The notes under the pieces: model-generated
Seen by the model: only the letters and a program-made list of their open reading frames with translations
Databases searched by the model: none
Told to the model about the DNA's origin: nothing
Program-made: the position numbers and the translations under genes
DNA from: Sinohyriopsis cumingii
Taxonomy: Eukaryota; Mollusca; Bivalvia; Unionida; Unionidae
Assembly (NCBI GenBank): GCA_028554795.2
Contig: JAPYKE020000263.1
Location: 248,001 to 312,000, forward strand
Direction: 5' to 3'
Length of the DNA: 64,000 nucleotides
Shown: positions 45,785 to 57,197 of the stretch, one piece after another
Layout of the letters: every line of letters begins with the position of its first letter
How positions within the stretch are numbered: the stretch's first letter is position 1

Positions 45785-46667
45785 GTGATCGAGGTGGTAA
45801 TTGTGTATCCTCAGGAATTATTTGTAGTTGTTCACGTGTAAATCCACGTTGAGGAGCAGCCGAATCTAATCTGTAGATTTCTGGTCTACCAGTAGATCTA
45901 GTTATGTTAGATATTTTGTGTGTGGTAACACTCCAAATAGGATCAGTCGCTCTTTTTTTTACCACCTTCAAGTTCACCCGGTTCATATAAATATCTAACT
46001 GTAACATCACCCAGTATTTTTTCTTGGCTGTTCGTGTAATCTCATTATTTAACGCAATTATCACGCTTGGTAATCTTGCAACCCATTCGCGAGATCTTTT
46101 ATCTTGAATAAATTCCCTCGCGTATTGATATCCAAATAACCGCTCAGCAAGTGTTCGATTAAATCGTTCAACAATTGCCTGATCACGGTGAATTGCAGTA
46201 TGACCTCGTCGTATTTTGGTATTATGTCGTTTCATCAACTATGATACTGGACCAAGAAATTCCTTACCAGGATCAACCTGTAATAATTGTGGCCATCGTA
46301 ATGGCCCTCGTTGATAAATTCGTTCAAACGGATCAGATACTTCAGATGATGTTTTCGTTGATAGCGGCTCTGCCTCTTTATACCTACTTGCAACATCAAC
46401 AACAGTTAACGCGTACTTGTATGTTTTTCTACGTTCAGTATCATGTGGTAAAAATAAAATATCTGCTTGATGAACTTCATTAGGAACACTAACATCGAAA
46501 TACGTGTACTGAATTCGTTTCAGTGGAGGTAGGTAAATTTGATATATCGCTTGCCTGGATAATCACGCTTCAGCAGTAGAATGTTTAACCACTGCTGCAT
46601 TAGCAAGTTTACTAATTGCTGTTCTGCCTCTACAGTATCCTCTTGGACTATAATAAATTGATTCCAT
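45777..46667 (-). pseudogene. Retroviral-type (DDE) integrase of the element
   Basis: From ATG 46667 one frame runs nearly throughout (~296 codons) with a TGA at 46563-46565 and a TAG at 46239-46241. The N-terminal part has YYSPRGYCRGRTAISKLANA, a helical DNA-binding region. The catalytic core shows the first Asp in HQADILFLPHD, the second in LLQVDPGKEF and the Glu in QAIVERFNRTLAERLF; 34 residues separate the last two, as in D-35-E integrases. The C-terminal part (PIWSV, PQRGFTREQLQIIPEDTQLP) matches a chromodomain/SH3-like integrase end, with two compensating shifts near 45965-46040. In Polintons this enzyme inserts the element with a 6-bp target duplication, consistent with the flanks. Dead as it stands. 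Confidence 0.9.
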
Positions 46668-46716
46668 TATATATTACCAGCCCCTAGCGCTAATTTACTT
46701 TTCATCGCGGATCTTA

Positions 46717-47169
46717 CTAATCAACTAGTAAATTTTTTTTGATATTTTTATTTTTTATAGAATTTAATGCATGAATTAATTTCACATCTGCAATATGCCT
46801 GTATTGTAGATTTTCACTTTTATAAGCTACATCATAAGCGTGACAAGCTCGATCAATAGCGTTTACAGGATACTCACCTGGTTTTGGTTGATTCTGATTA
46901 TCAAGCCTGATATCAAGTCTGGTACCAGGACCGCAATAATTATATCCTGGTAAATGTTTTTCTCCTGGGTATTTAGCCCATGGAGCACCTGGAAACTTTG
47001 ACATCATTTTAGCAATATCACCACTGCACTTATTAGGTAAAAATGAAAATTTCTTTCTACTGCATACAGAACATTTTCCACCATACGCTATTTTTTTATT
47101 TTTTGTTGTAACCGTAGCTAAATCAGTAGTTGGAGTTTTAACTTTACAGTGTAAACAATATAAATTCAT
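46717..47169 (-). CDS. Zinc-ribbon plus phospholipase A2-like protein, active-site His replaced
   Basis: An intact 150-codon frame. Residues 1-40: YCLHC ... CSVCS, a four-cysteine ribbon. Residues ~55-150: PGYNYCGPGTRLDIRL (the Gly-Pro-Gly calcium-loop block of parvovirus-type PLA2) and NAIDRACHAYDVAYK, where relatives carry His-Asp-x2-Tyr. Here the position before Asp is Tyr (codon TAT; CAT would be one C-to-T change away). The domain is used by several viruses to breach endosomal membranes; this copy probably lacks catalysis but may keep its fold. It is divergently placed 12 bp from the ATPase start, so the two may share a promoter region. Confidence 0.8.
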   Translation of the reverse strand: MNLYCLHCKVKTPTTDLATVTTKNKKIAYGGKCSVCSRKKFSFLPNKCSGDIAKMMSKFPGAPWAKYPGEKHLPGYNYCGPGTRLDIRLDNQNQPKPGEYPVNAIDRACHAYDVAYKSENLQYRHIADVKLIHALNSIKNKNIKKNLLVD

Positions 47170-47181
47170 GTTATAATATAT

Positions 47182-47847
47182 ATGGATATAATTGATTTCT
47201 CAGCAACTCGGCAGCGACAGCCAGTTAAACACCACCCTGCGTTACCAAATTCCATCAGAATGATTATCATAGGACCATCTGGATTGGATAAGACGCAATT
47301 ATTACTTAATCTGATAATGAGATGGTTGAAATGGGATAAATTATTTTTGGTAGCACCATCCGTTGATGATCAGAGGTGTTATGATGTACTTAAAGATTTC
47401 AATGAAAATGCAAGATTACTGGATGAAGATAACGATGTTATAGAGTTTATAACCGATATTGATGAAGCGCCGTCTGTAGATGATCTTGATGGGTTTATTA
47501 ATAATTTAGTTGTGTATGATGATGTGATGCTAGACAAACAAACAAATCCAGCCAGGATATTTTCTCGTGGCAGACATAAAAATACAGATGTGATCTATGT
47601 TACTCAGCGGTATACACAAACACCAAAAGTGATCAGAGATAACTGTAATATTTTAGTTGTGTTTAATGGCATAGACACACATATGCTGCGAAATATTCAT
47701 CAAACTTGGTGTGGTGGAGACATGGATATAATTAAATTCAGAAATTTCTTTTCACGAGCGCAAGTTACTCCGCATGGATTTATAACAATAAATTTACATG
47801 ATCCTAGAACAAGATATCGTGTAGGTCTTGATAAAATATTTGGATAG
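47182..47847 (+). CDS. A32/FtsK-type packaging ATPase, Walker A altered
   Basis: An intact 221-codon frame from ATG 47182 to a TAG (47845-47847) that lies in the first bases of the right TIR. Walker A region IIIGPSGLDKTQLL (residues ~30-42) deviates from G-x4-G-K-T: the Gly before Lys is Asp, one base change. Walker B is NNLVVYDDVML, followed by the conserved DVIYVTQRYTQTPKVIRDN (sensor/arginine-rich motif) and C-terminal FITINLHDPRTRYRVGLD. In Polintons and NCLDV-like viruses it pumps DNA into the capsid. The open frame looks well preserved, but the Asp substitution would be expected to impair ATP binding. Confidence 0.9.
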   Translation: MDIIDFSATRQRQPVKHHPALPNSIRMIIIGPSGLDKTQLLLNLIMRWLKWDKLFLVAPSVDDQRCYDVLKDFNENARLLDEDNDVIEFITDIDEAPSVDDLDGFINNLVVYDDVMLDKQTNPARIFSRGRHKNTDVIYVTQRYTQTPKVIRDNCNILVVFNGIDTHMLRNIHQTWCGGDMDIIKFRNFFSRAQVTPHGFITINLHDPRTRYRVGLDKIFG

Positions 47848-48094
47848 CAGCAGAGAGGGCGCCTACCAATGTTGGTCGTCTAGTAGAAAAAAAATAAATA
47901 AACACGTAGAATACTTTATTTTTCAGCTACTATTTCGAACTAAGGTTTTATTAATATAATCAGCCATTACAGAAATAAATCATCTCAAGGAAACGTTTAT
48001 TTGTAAAAATCTGGACCTTTCTACGAGATGATTTTTTCATGGAGGTTTTATTTTTTTGTCGGAATTCTTGGGTCTGTTCACCCTCTCTGCTGCT
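47846..48094 (-). repeat. Right terminal inverted repeat of copy B
   Basis: Reverse complement of 33611-33862, with about eight differences and a 3-bp gap in the AT-rich part. Inner edge AGCAGCAGAGAGGGCGCC, outer edge CCCTCTCTGCTGCT followed by the target-duplication word CACCG. The ATPase stop codon overlaps its first two bases. Confidence 0.95.
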
Positions 48095-48239
48095 CACCGA
48101 AAAAGACGAAATTCATCTACAGACGACACAGTCAACATTTTATTGGAAAGGCTATAACTTAGCAAAAACAAAAATCAAGCTCTCTATCTTAACAAAGTTG
48201 CTTCATATATAACTCTAAAAATTAACACAACATGACAAA

Positions 48240-48800
48240 TGTTTCAGTTTTGCTTCAAAATCTCTCGACCAATTTTCATGAACCAAGTACCTATCTATCG
48301 GGGTCATTGACATGCATATTGCAGTGAAATGACCATAAAAATCACCGAGTCCATTCTTTCGTATTACCATAAAACTGCAACCCTAACCCTAACCTATGAT
48401 AAACATATGGGGAATCACAAGAATCCAATTTTCCCCCAAACCACTTGACCGATTTTCATGACAGAAATACCTATCTATCGGGCACTATGACACACGTACT
48501 GCACAAAAAGCGCATCAAAATCGTTGGGTCCATTCGTACGTTAATACCAGAAAACCCTAACCATAACATATACAAACAAAACATACGGGAAATCACAACA
48601 ATTCAATTTTCTCATAAACTACTCGACCGAATTTCAGGAACGAAATACCTATCTATTGGGCTCCATGAGACAAGTATTTCAGTGAATATGATATCCAAAA
48701 TGGCACTATCTGTTCGTATGTTACTACCGTAAGTCACAAGAACACAATTTTCTCACAAAAGCCTCAACTGATTTTCATCAACGAGGTATCATTGGATTCG
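48240..48800 (+). repeat. ~167-bp tandem repeat with CCCTAACCCTAA motif, right side
   Basis: Continuation of the array seen at 32740-33200, same orientation. Units start near 48380 and 48550, and a third degenerate one near 48725, again with AATCACAAGAATC, ACCTATCTATCGGG and CATGAGACA-like words. Confidence 0.75.
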
Positions 48801-49040
48801 TCTCAAGATGTATCTTTGCATTATAAATTCTGTACTTGATTATTTCGATTCCAGTCTCTCTGCTTTTACCACAGTACATAGTAAAATAAAAATAAAATCC
48901 AAAAGGTACAAAATGCTCCTTATTTTGTCAATGAATTCCTATCAGTGAGTACTTACCTTCTATTCGTGGCATCCTTCACAGGCTTCAGGTTATATCAAGG
49001 ATTAAATAAAAAGTGACCTCTCTGTTAAAACATTTTTTAT

Positions 49041-49268
49041 ATGTCAAACCCTAAGTACACTGTTGAGTTCGTGACAGTTGCACTCATCTCCTGTATTAAT
49101 ATCATCATTACTCCCAATGTTAGATTAAAATACATTGGAAATCATCCTTTTGATTATCAGGGCCCAACATTCTGGAATAGTCTGCCTCTTCAACTTAATC
49201 ATAATGTAACTGCGACACAATTCATGAAAGCTCAGAAAACTCACCTTTTCTGCAGTGAACCGACTTGA
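49041..49268 (+). pseudogene. Non-LTR retrotransposon ORF2 3' end remnant
   Basis: A 75-codon frame carries FDYQGPTFWNSLPLQL and a following KAQKTHLF. The pattern Gly-Pro-x-x-Trp-Asn-Ser-Leu-Pro followed by a Lys-x-x-Leu/His-Leu-Phe tail marks the very end of CR1/L2- or Jockey-like reverse-transcriptase polyproteins in animals. Upstream catalytic parts are not found, so this is a 5'-truncated relic. Confidence 0.7.
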
Positions 49269-50575
49269 GCTATTTTTCACCTTTATTTTTTTCTCTTAAG
49301 CATTTTTGTCTCAGTATGTGGTATTTTCCATTGATACATTTATCCAGACTATAATAATACTTGGATTGCTACTATTATTATTATTAGTTGTAGTAGTAGT
49401 ATTTGTGCATACTACTTACGTTTCTGCTTTGCATTGTATGTGTCCTTTACATGTTACAATGTAATCGTATTTTGTGTACAATGTAATTTTTGTTGTTTAT
49501 TTAATATGATCTTAAAGGAACTAATTGTCATCTTGTTCATGTTAAATTTCTATTTAGATTAAAAAAGATTTCTATTATTGGAAGATGATTTATGTATCGT
49601 TTCAAAACCTCTTCCCTGCTTAACCACTAATGTCATTATTAGTACATTGGCAGCTCACCATGAAGTGTATTAAGTATTTTGAAGGAAAGATGTGAGCCTA
49701 CATCTTTAAGTCAATACAAATACTGATGGGACTGAACTTTGGTGGCATGTGTCCCTGTTAAATATTAAAGAGTCTGTTTTTCTTGAATCATGTGGAAGTT
49801 TATGGCAACTTTTTTCCATTAGATGTCTTACATCAATGAAAACGCACATGGAGTTGAACTTAAAATTCAGAATATAAACTAAAGCCAAACTTGAGTGTTA
49901 CACACAAACATGGCATTACTTCTATGAAACATTTAGTTTGTTGAACAAATCCTCGGGCCCCTTTCAGTTAACAAATAACCACAATTCCTTGTTCTATAAG
50001 ACTGATATTAATGATTGTTCTACTTGACTGATATTAATGTCATTGTCATTCACTTAATCAACAAATAATATTTTCTCAATCTTAAATCTGTTAGCATGTT
50101 GATTGCCTTCATGTTTCAGTCATTCTCCTGTTCTCACCATGAAAGTAAGTCAGCATATATACTTTGTATGAAGCTGCTGAAATAGACAACGTATTTTCCT
50201 CAATATGCTAATTTGGCGAACCTGCATCCTCCCTCCTGGGAGCTCAGGCAGCTAGGAGAGTCAAGTTAGATTTCACACTGAATACACAAAGTGAACATTA
50301 CTAACAGGCTTGATGTATGGTCCCTCTTTACAGTTATATTGAACTATCAGCCACTTGGATTTAGCCGCAAAGTAAAAGCAAAAACTGCCAACGATACACT
50401 GTGATCCTATCTACGATGCTTAACACAAAGTCCCTGGTGAGAGCAATATCAAGCAACAGAGTTACCACAAAAAAGTGTCGGACTGGCGGTTTAGTGTCCC
50501 ATCTTTCAGAAAAGCAGTTGCTCATTTCACACAATTTAACCTTGTTGCAACGATTCCACAAATTTTTTTGATAAC
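49269..50575. other. Non-coding stretch, no feature seen
   Basis: Probably includes the 3' tail of the retrotransposon remnant (unassignable). A short (ATT)n stretch lies near 49372. No gene recognised. Confidence 0.5.
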
Positions 50576-51290
50576 ATATGAAGCATAGAGTCTAAGCTAT
50601 CCAACAGTATATACAACGTGTAGGTATCGTGTTAAATAAGTGTTCATTTCTCTGTGCGTGCACCTATACATAAGTTTTCTGTATACGTAAATAAGTCTTA
50701 CTATTCATATACAACCACAGATCTGAATAATTTTGATATCAATTTATATGTTTCTCAGCAACCTAAATCGATACATGTCATTAGATTTGTGCAAAAATGC
50801 AAAATAAAAGAGTTGGTATTGTTTCCTCAATAATGCTTAGCTAAGGGACATTACGGATAGAAATATTCATGATATGTGCTTGTACCCTTGCCTTGGTATG
50901 ATGTTTCCATGTAAATGGGTGATAATACTATAGATATAAAGCATAGAGTCTAAGCTATCCAACAGTATATAAAATGTGTAGGTATCAAGTTAAATAACTC
51001 TTCATTTGTCTGTCCGTGCACCGATACATAATTTTTCCTTACAGGTAAATAAGTCTTACTATTCATCTACAACCACAGATTTGCACAAATTTACTACTAA
51101 TTTATATGTTTCTCAGCAATCTAAATCGATCTATGCCATTATGTATGTATAAAAACGCAAAATAAAAAAGCTGGTATTCTTTCCTAAATATCGCTTTGAT
51201 AAGCTACTTTACGGGCTATGAGCCTCTACCCCTGCCTTGTTGACATGCTTCCACATATTTTGATGATAAATTACCATACTAAATATTTCG
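50576..51290. repeat. Tandem duplication, ~358-bp unit, two copies
   Basis: AAGCATAGAGTCTAAGCTAT starts both copies (about 50580 and 50938). The copies remain alignable through CCAACAGTATATA, AATAAGTCTTACTATTCAT, TTTATATGTTTCTCAGCAA and GCAAAATAAAA. No coding content. Confidence 0.85.
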
Positions 51291-52345
51291 TGGCGACTTC
51301 GTCATTTTCAAGCCACTTTACTTGAATAAATTGAGGATGTATACAACGTTATTTGTACTGTATTGTGAAGAGTGTTTTATATCAATCTCAACACAAGGAA
51401 CACAAGTATACCAAACATTATAAAACAAAACACAACATATCTAATTTAACAGAACTATAGCACTGGCGGCTGGTGTAATAGCATTGATGTTCCATAATTC
51501 CAGAAGTGAAGTACACTGGTCAAACTGATTTATTAAAGTAAATGTACGCACAGAGTTAGTGGATGGGCATAATTTTCTAACAATACTTGCAAAGTGTATC
51601 CCTTTGTCTTGTTTTGACTCTAATAATGAGAGAGATACACTTTAATGTTACACTGATCTCACGGCTTACTTTCCAGGTTACTTAAATTATACCTTTGGAA
51701 ATTCAAAATACACTGTAAATGTGTTTTGTATAACCGTTTGCAATTGTAAAGAGGATACAAATATAGTTTTTAACTGTTTTGTTATCACCAGGTAGCATTG
51801 TGTGTAAACCTTACTTTAAAGATACAATAGGAGTATGAATGTCTAATACATTTACGGTATATAGACTCATCTCATTGAACAGTCTGTGTTTTGGCTGTGA
51901 CTAAAAATGCATTTAAACAATTTGGAAGGCAGAATAAAGTGTAACGATACCTGAATGACACCACTGCACTTGTAGACAGATTGGTGCCTGGTGTATTTAT
52001 ATTTATAAACTCAGACATGACTTTACATAAAATAAAATTGTGCAACTATACTCTGCTCCTTCATTACCACATTACACACAGTTTATGCTAGCCAACAATT
52101 CTACATTTCCTCTAACAGTACTTATATTTCATAATTTTTCTTCAGTTATAAATTACAAATTATCCGCTTGAATCTCTAAGTTGGATTAGTTTGCAAATGT
52201 TTATAAACTGTTCTATTGAAACATATGCATCTTGTAATCTAAAATTTATTTTGTATATGGTTTTCATCATTCTTGCAAGAGGAAGAATTCTGCAACCACA
52301 AACATGCAACTTTTTGCTATATTGGTATTACCTACTTTTTAAAAC
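51291..52345. other. Non-coding stretch, no feature seen
   Basis: No gene or clear repeat recognised. Confidence 0.5.
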
Positions 52346-52349
52346 CGGA

Positions 52350-52640
52350 CTGGTATAAGGTGAAGTGTGCATTTGCAACAAGCACAACGGAGAGAATGTT
52401 AACACACCTTTATTCTGCTTTCATGTACTGTGACTGAAAATGTTTTTATAAGTGATATGAGAAAAACTGCATGCTGCCTAAGGCAGATGGCGGATCAAAA
52501 AATGGCCACACCCATGTGCTTGAGAAATGAACTGGAAATAGTCAAATGTATACAAACTTTACCAGTTATTAAAGTAGGGAAAATTAATTTTGTAACAGTA
52601 GACAATACTAACTTCTAAAAGTGCAATAAATGAAATATAA
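52350..52640. repeat. Interspersed repeat family R1, partial copy 2
   Basis: Shares GGTGAAG.TG.GCATTT, GAGAATGTTAACACACCT-like and GGGAAAATTAATTTTG with 57198-57290 and 57715-57790, and in part with 10900-11000. A shared AATATAAATA-like end is followed by the next array. Confidence 0.6.
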
Positions 52641-52719
52641 AATATAAATAGAGTCCCTCAATGGGACTGACACTCTATTGGGCAAAATGAATTTCCAGGA
52701 ATTCAAGATAAGACAATTT

Positions 52720-53640
52720 CTTCCTTTTAACTGTCTAGTATTAAAACCATCTACCATATCCTTCAGGAATAACAAGATTTTTAAATTTGCGGCTGTGGTA
52801 CTCATATTGGATGTCAACTTGGCACCAATTTCACTTAGGACAAAGTAGACATCATTAAAAGTGTATTGGTGAAACCACGTGTCATAATGATCATTCATTC
52901 AAGGGGAGTAGTGACAACAAGATTTAAAGTCAGACGTCGTGATAGTCATATTTTGATGTAATACTGACACCAGTTTCATTTAGGACTTGGTGAAAAACCC
53001 ATCATAATGATCATTCATTCAACATGGGGTTTTCACTAAAGACTTTCGATTTTTAAGACAGTTGTCGTGGCAGCCAAATTGGACATACGACTTGCACCAT
53101 TTTCATTTAGGACCAACAAGGTATTTTAAGAATTCTATTGGTGAAAGCCCCATGTTGATATAGCCATCCATTTGGAGAGGAGTAAAGATAACAATATCTT
53201 CAAGATAGGACTTTCCATTCAGGAGTAGCAGCAATAACAAGATTTTCAAGATGGCTCCTGTGGCGGCTATATTGGACATCATATCAGCATCATTTTCATC
53301 CAGGACCAGCCAGACAAAATAAGAAGTCTTTTAGTGAAAATCCATTGACATGACCATCCATTCTGCAGCAGTTGCAATAACAAGATTTTCAAGATGGCTG
53401 CCATGGTGGCCATATTAGAGGTCAGATTGGCACGATTTTCAATCAGGACCAACTAGACAGCATAAGAAGTCTTTTTAGTGAAAATCACATGTTGATATAA
53501 CCATCCATCTAGGAACAGTAGCGATAAGATTTTTCAAACTGGCTGCCATGATGGCCATACTGGATGTCTGATCAGCACCATTTTTATTTAGGACAAAGCA
53601 GACATCATAAGAAGTCTTTTAGTCTTTAGATCAGAAATAT
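52720..53640. repeat. ~155-bp tandem repeat (AAGATGGCTGCCATGG words)
   Basis: Five to six diverged units contain CAATAACAAGATTTTCAAGA, TGGCTGCCATGGTGGCCATA, TCAG.TTGGCACCATTTTCAT, TAGGACCAAC and AAGAAGTCTTTTAGTGAAAA. Frames through it are not genes. Confidence 0.85.
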
Positions 53641-54730
53641 GATATCCAGAGTGGTACCAAGTTCAGCCAAACAGGTGCAAGATCACCTTATTAATATGTG
53701 TTAATTTCATTCACTATCAAATCCATCTGAGATCTGGATGATATATGTGTATATTCCAAGTTTGATAAAAATCAGATCAGAAATCTGGCCTCCAGAGTGG
53801 TAACAAGGTCAGCCAATCAGATGCAAAGGATTATCTGTGTGGATCTTAATACCAGATCTATTCATGATCTTGATGATAAAAACCTTATTGCTTGTCAGAT
53901 AAATATCTAATCAGAAAAAAGGCTTCCAGAAAGGTAAAAAGAACAGCCAATTTGATGCAAGATCACCATATTAATATGCGTGGATCTCACTTAATGTTAA
54001 TTTGAACTTGACCTTTAATGACATGCAACCCCCACCCCCACAATAATGAGAATGAACAAATGCAACATTTCCAAGAGTATTTTCGTTTAATGTATAGATC
54101 GTTAAAAGTTCTTCCTGGAAGCACTTATAATGCAGGACCTTCCAGGGCCTTTGCCTCCTGGGCCACCACCATAGTTTCCATCCTACTGACCCTATGCCTA
54201 CTTGTTTACACTCCCCAACAATATTCCTAGATCTGCCACTGTTGACCAAGATCTTGATGATTTAAGCATATATTCCAAACCTGATCAAAATCGGACTAGA
54301 AATGTGGCTTTCAGAGTAGTAACAATCTAAGACAGTCAGATTCAAGATTATCTGATTAATATATGTAGCTCTTGTTCTTCCATCCAAGATCTTAATAATA
54401 TAAATCCCTATTGCAATTCTATTAAAATAAGATAAAAAATGGCTTCCATAGGTGGTAACAAGCTCAACCAATCAAATGCAAGTTCACCTTATTAGCATGC
54501 ATGGATCTTGGTCATTAACAATCTTGTCAGAGATCTTAATGGTATAAGGATATATTCCAAGTCTGATCAAAATCAGATAAAAAATATAGGGCCTCCAGAG
54601 TGGTAACAAGTTTAGATCGGACCAACTCATTAATATGCAAGCATCTTACTTATTATTGAACTTTTGATGATATACACATATATTCCATGTTTGACTGAAA
54701 TTGGATCAGAATATGGATTCCAGGATGGTA
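53640..54730. repeat. ~165-bp tandem repeat (CCAGAGTGGTAACAAGTTCA words)
   Basis: About six diverged units with ATCAGAAAT.TGGCCTCCAG, GTGGTAACAAGGTCAGCCAA, TGCAAGATCACCTTATTAAT and GATCTTGATGATATA...CATATTCCAAG. A second array abuts the previous one; a non-repetitive insert lies near 54010-54240. Confidence 0.8.
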
Positions 54731-54823
54731 AGAAGCAACTGTCGACAGACGGACACAGGGCTTTACAATGGCATACCTGCCATATTTCCAGATGGTTATT
54801 GAGACTCAAAAACGTGTCTTTGC

Positions 54824-54850
54824 GGGGGGGGGGGGGGGGGGGGGGGGGGG
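54824..54850. repeat. Poly-G run (27 G)
   Basis: Twenty-seven consecutive G on the plus strand. It could form G-quadruplexes; its exact length is likely to be uncertain in any assembly. Confidence 0.9.
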
Positions 54851-54959
54851 CCAGTGTGCTCACCACCACCCGAAAACATGATTGTCCAATTCAGACTAAA
54901 CTCTTTTCATATAAATCTATTGAAGATGACTGGAAATTCAAACCTTAATACAAGAAAAT

Positions 54960-56360
54960 AACGCGTGTTTTCTTTAAAGCATTTAATACGCTTACAAACA
55001 AAATATAGTTGGTTCACTTAGCATTGTCAAATATTATCACCAATCAAACACACATGTGCACTCACAGAATCACCACCAAAAAGACATTTAAAAAAATGCA
55101 CAATGTTTCTTCTTTAAAATCTAATGGACATTACAGTATAGTCTTAATCAAATGCAGTTTAGAGTTTGAAAATATAAATGTCATTTGTGTTTGTCTTTGC
55201 ATTCATTTGAGACTGCATGGTACTGTTGTTCAAAGTTCCCTGCTGGACTCTGAGCGAATTATGGTCAGAACTGAGCTGTTCTTGCCTACCATAATACCGG
55301 CTTTATCATAACCGTATTCGATGCAATGTGACCACGTGATAAGCTGGTTCTATAGAAAAAAGAAAACAAATTGCATTAGGGGCTGAATCTTTTGTTTCAA
55401 GAATCCCTGTAATTTTATTCTTTTATCTGTTGTTTGATGTTATAAAATAGGGGTTCATGGCTGCTAATTACAATACTGATATTCCTGTTTGTCTCTTGTG
55501 AAATATGTCTACATTGACAACCAATCACACTTGTGTTAAATGAATCAAGCAATTAAAAAATAAACAATAATAAATACCCTTCCAATACATTTTGATATCC
55601 CAAAAATACAAGTACACATGATAATACATCTACTGAAATTTTTCTGAAAGTGTTATGCATTCACTATCATACACATATTTAATCATGCATGCCACATCTC
55701 ATTTTTACAGAGACAATGTCATGTGGTGACCTGCACAAAAATAGCAGTCAAAACAATGGGAGTTATATACCTTGACACAAAGCAAATATCGTGGTGACCA
55801 AGACTAGGGAAGTATGTGATATCACTCATTAGTACCAAAGTTTTGATCTTTTGATAAAACAGTAAATTGTTAGAAGTAGATGAAATTGGTAAAGTGCTAA
55901 GTTACTTTATTAAAATAGTGATTGGCTGTTAAACTTAATGGGTGGACCAGAGAATTAAATTACATGATGTACCAAGAGGGCCCCATAACATAAAAACAGG
56001 TATGCCAAAGAAAGAATGTATGTGGTGTTGACATGGTTGCAGTCAATATAAAGTTCTGATAAAATTTTCAAAAATATCACAAAAATCAGCATTTGCAATC
56101 TGGCAACTCTACCTGTTATAAAAACAAGTATCATAAGATCTTCATAAGTTATTTACACACGAACAAGAAACAGTCTTTCTTGATCTAATGACTCGGCAAA
56201 ATATATTAGTTTATTTGTCAGACCTTGTTTTTACCAATACTAATGACAGTAATCCTTCTTCAGCTGCCATGAATTACGGGCCTAAATTACCCAAATTGAT
56301 TGGCTGGCAATAGTGCTTAAAGGCACATCATCACATTTTGACTATTCAGTGCTATGGCTG
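54960..56360. other. Non-coding stretch, no feature seen
   Basis: AT-rich; no exon, RNA gene or repeat recognised with confidence. Confidence 0.5.
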
Positions 56361-56364
56361 GGGG

Positions 56365-56640
56365 AGTCAAGTTCTTTGCTCTGAGACCCACAGCAGCCAG
56401 CCCAGTTAATCGAGGCAGGATTCAAACTGGCAACCAAATGCTCATGAACCCAGCATACTAACTACTGAGTCACTACCCAATTAACTGGACGGGAATGATG
56501 TCATGTTAAAACCCATTACAGACCTACAACAGCCAACCCAATTAATTGGTGAAGGAATCAAAGTGGCGACCAAGCAATCATGAATCCAGCATTGAGTTAC
56601 TTCACAAGTAACAGGAGGGAATAGTGTCATTTTGAAACTT
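56365..56640 (-). mobile_element. tRNA-like SINE remnants, two in tandem
   Basis: On the minus strand the first unit reads TGACTCAGTAGTTAGTATGC (A-box like) and, about 30 bp on, CAGTTTGAATCCTGCC (B-box, GGTTCGANTCC type), the layout of a tRNA-derived head. A diverged second unit (56510-56635) repeats CAGCCAACCCAATTAATTGG and ATCATGAATCCAGCA in parallel. No intact tail. Confidence 0.55.
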
Positions 56641-57197
56641 GTCTAAAGTAAGTGCCAAATAAGCTTACACTGGCATTTATTAAATTTGGTTTTATCAAAA
56701 GATATAATTCAGTTTGAAAACAAACTGTACAAACCTAACATTTTAGTATATTCCAATACGATGACCAAAATCTGGATAAGTCCATTCTGCAAAATTGTCA
56801 TAGTATATGAAGATTTTCAATGGAATCTGGCACAAACATGCTAAACAGTAATTTCCAGTTGCATGGGTTGTCCCAGTAGGTAGCAAAATTATAGCATATG
56901 TGATGCAACTCTAACAACCCTTGCTGTCCAACTTTGATGCAACACAAAAATTGTATTTCCTTTACTAAAATAAATGTGGTGTAGTCCTATCAAGACAGTA
57001 GCATTTCAAAGTAAGTACTTTGCAAATTGACTGTACAGCTGATGTTATTCAGATGTCAAGTTTATTACCTAAAAGCGATGTTCATATACATAACTAAGGA
57101 AGAAAAACGTGGGTATTTGATTATTTACCACCATCGATAATTGGCTTCCTATTGGGGGCACTCACCATTTATTATCTACTTTTGAGAGAGTGATGTA

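Larger units (their letters stand above)
33611..48094. mobile_element. Polinton/Maverick-like element, copy B
   Basis: Terminal inverted repeats of 252 and 249 bp, about 96% identical by eye, flank 14.0 kb of virus-like genes. Immediately outside, CACCG occurs on both sides (TTCACCG|AGCAGC ... GCTGCT|CACCGAA), a 5-bp target duplication, or 6-7 bp if the terminal A/T is counted; Polintons usually give 6 bp. Gene content (MCP, fibre, penton-like, packaging ATPase, retroviral-type integrase, family B polymerase) defines the class. It lacks protease and MCP C-terminus through an internal deletion, and most genes carry frameshifts or stops, so it looks non-autonomous. Confidence 0.93.

Noticed and set aside
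13784-48094. Copies A and B as the two halves of one inverted giant element
   Set aside because: Each has its own terminal repeat next to structural gene 1, they duplicate the same genes with about 20% divergence, and copy B is complete with two matching TIRs and a target duplication.
54664-54948. 94-codon frame with a poly-Gly run
   Set aside because: The run comes from the 27-G homopolymer inside a tandem-repeat region; no support for a gene.
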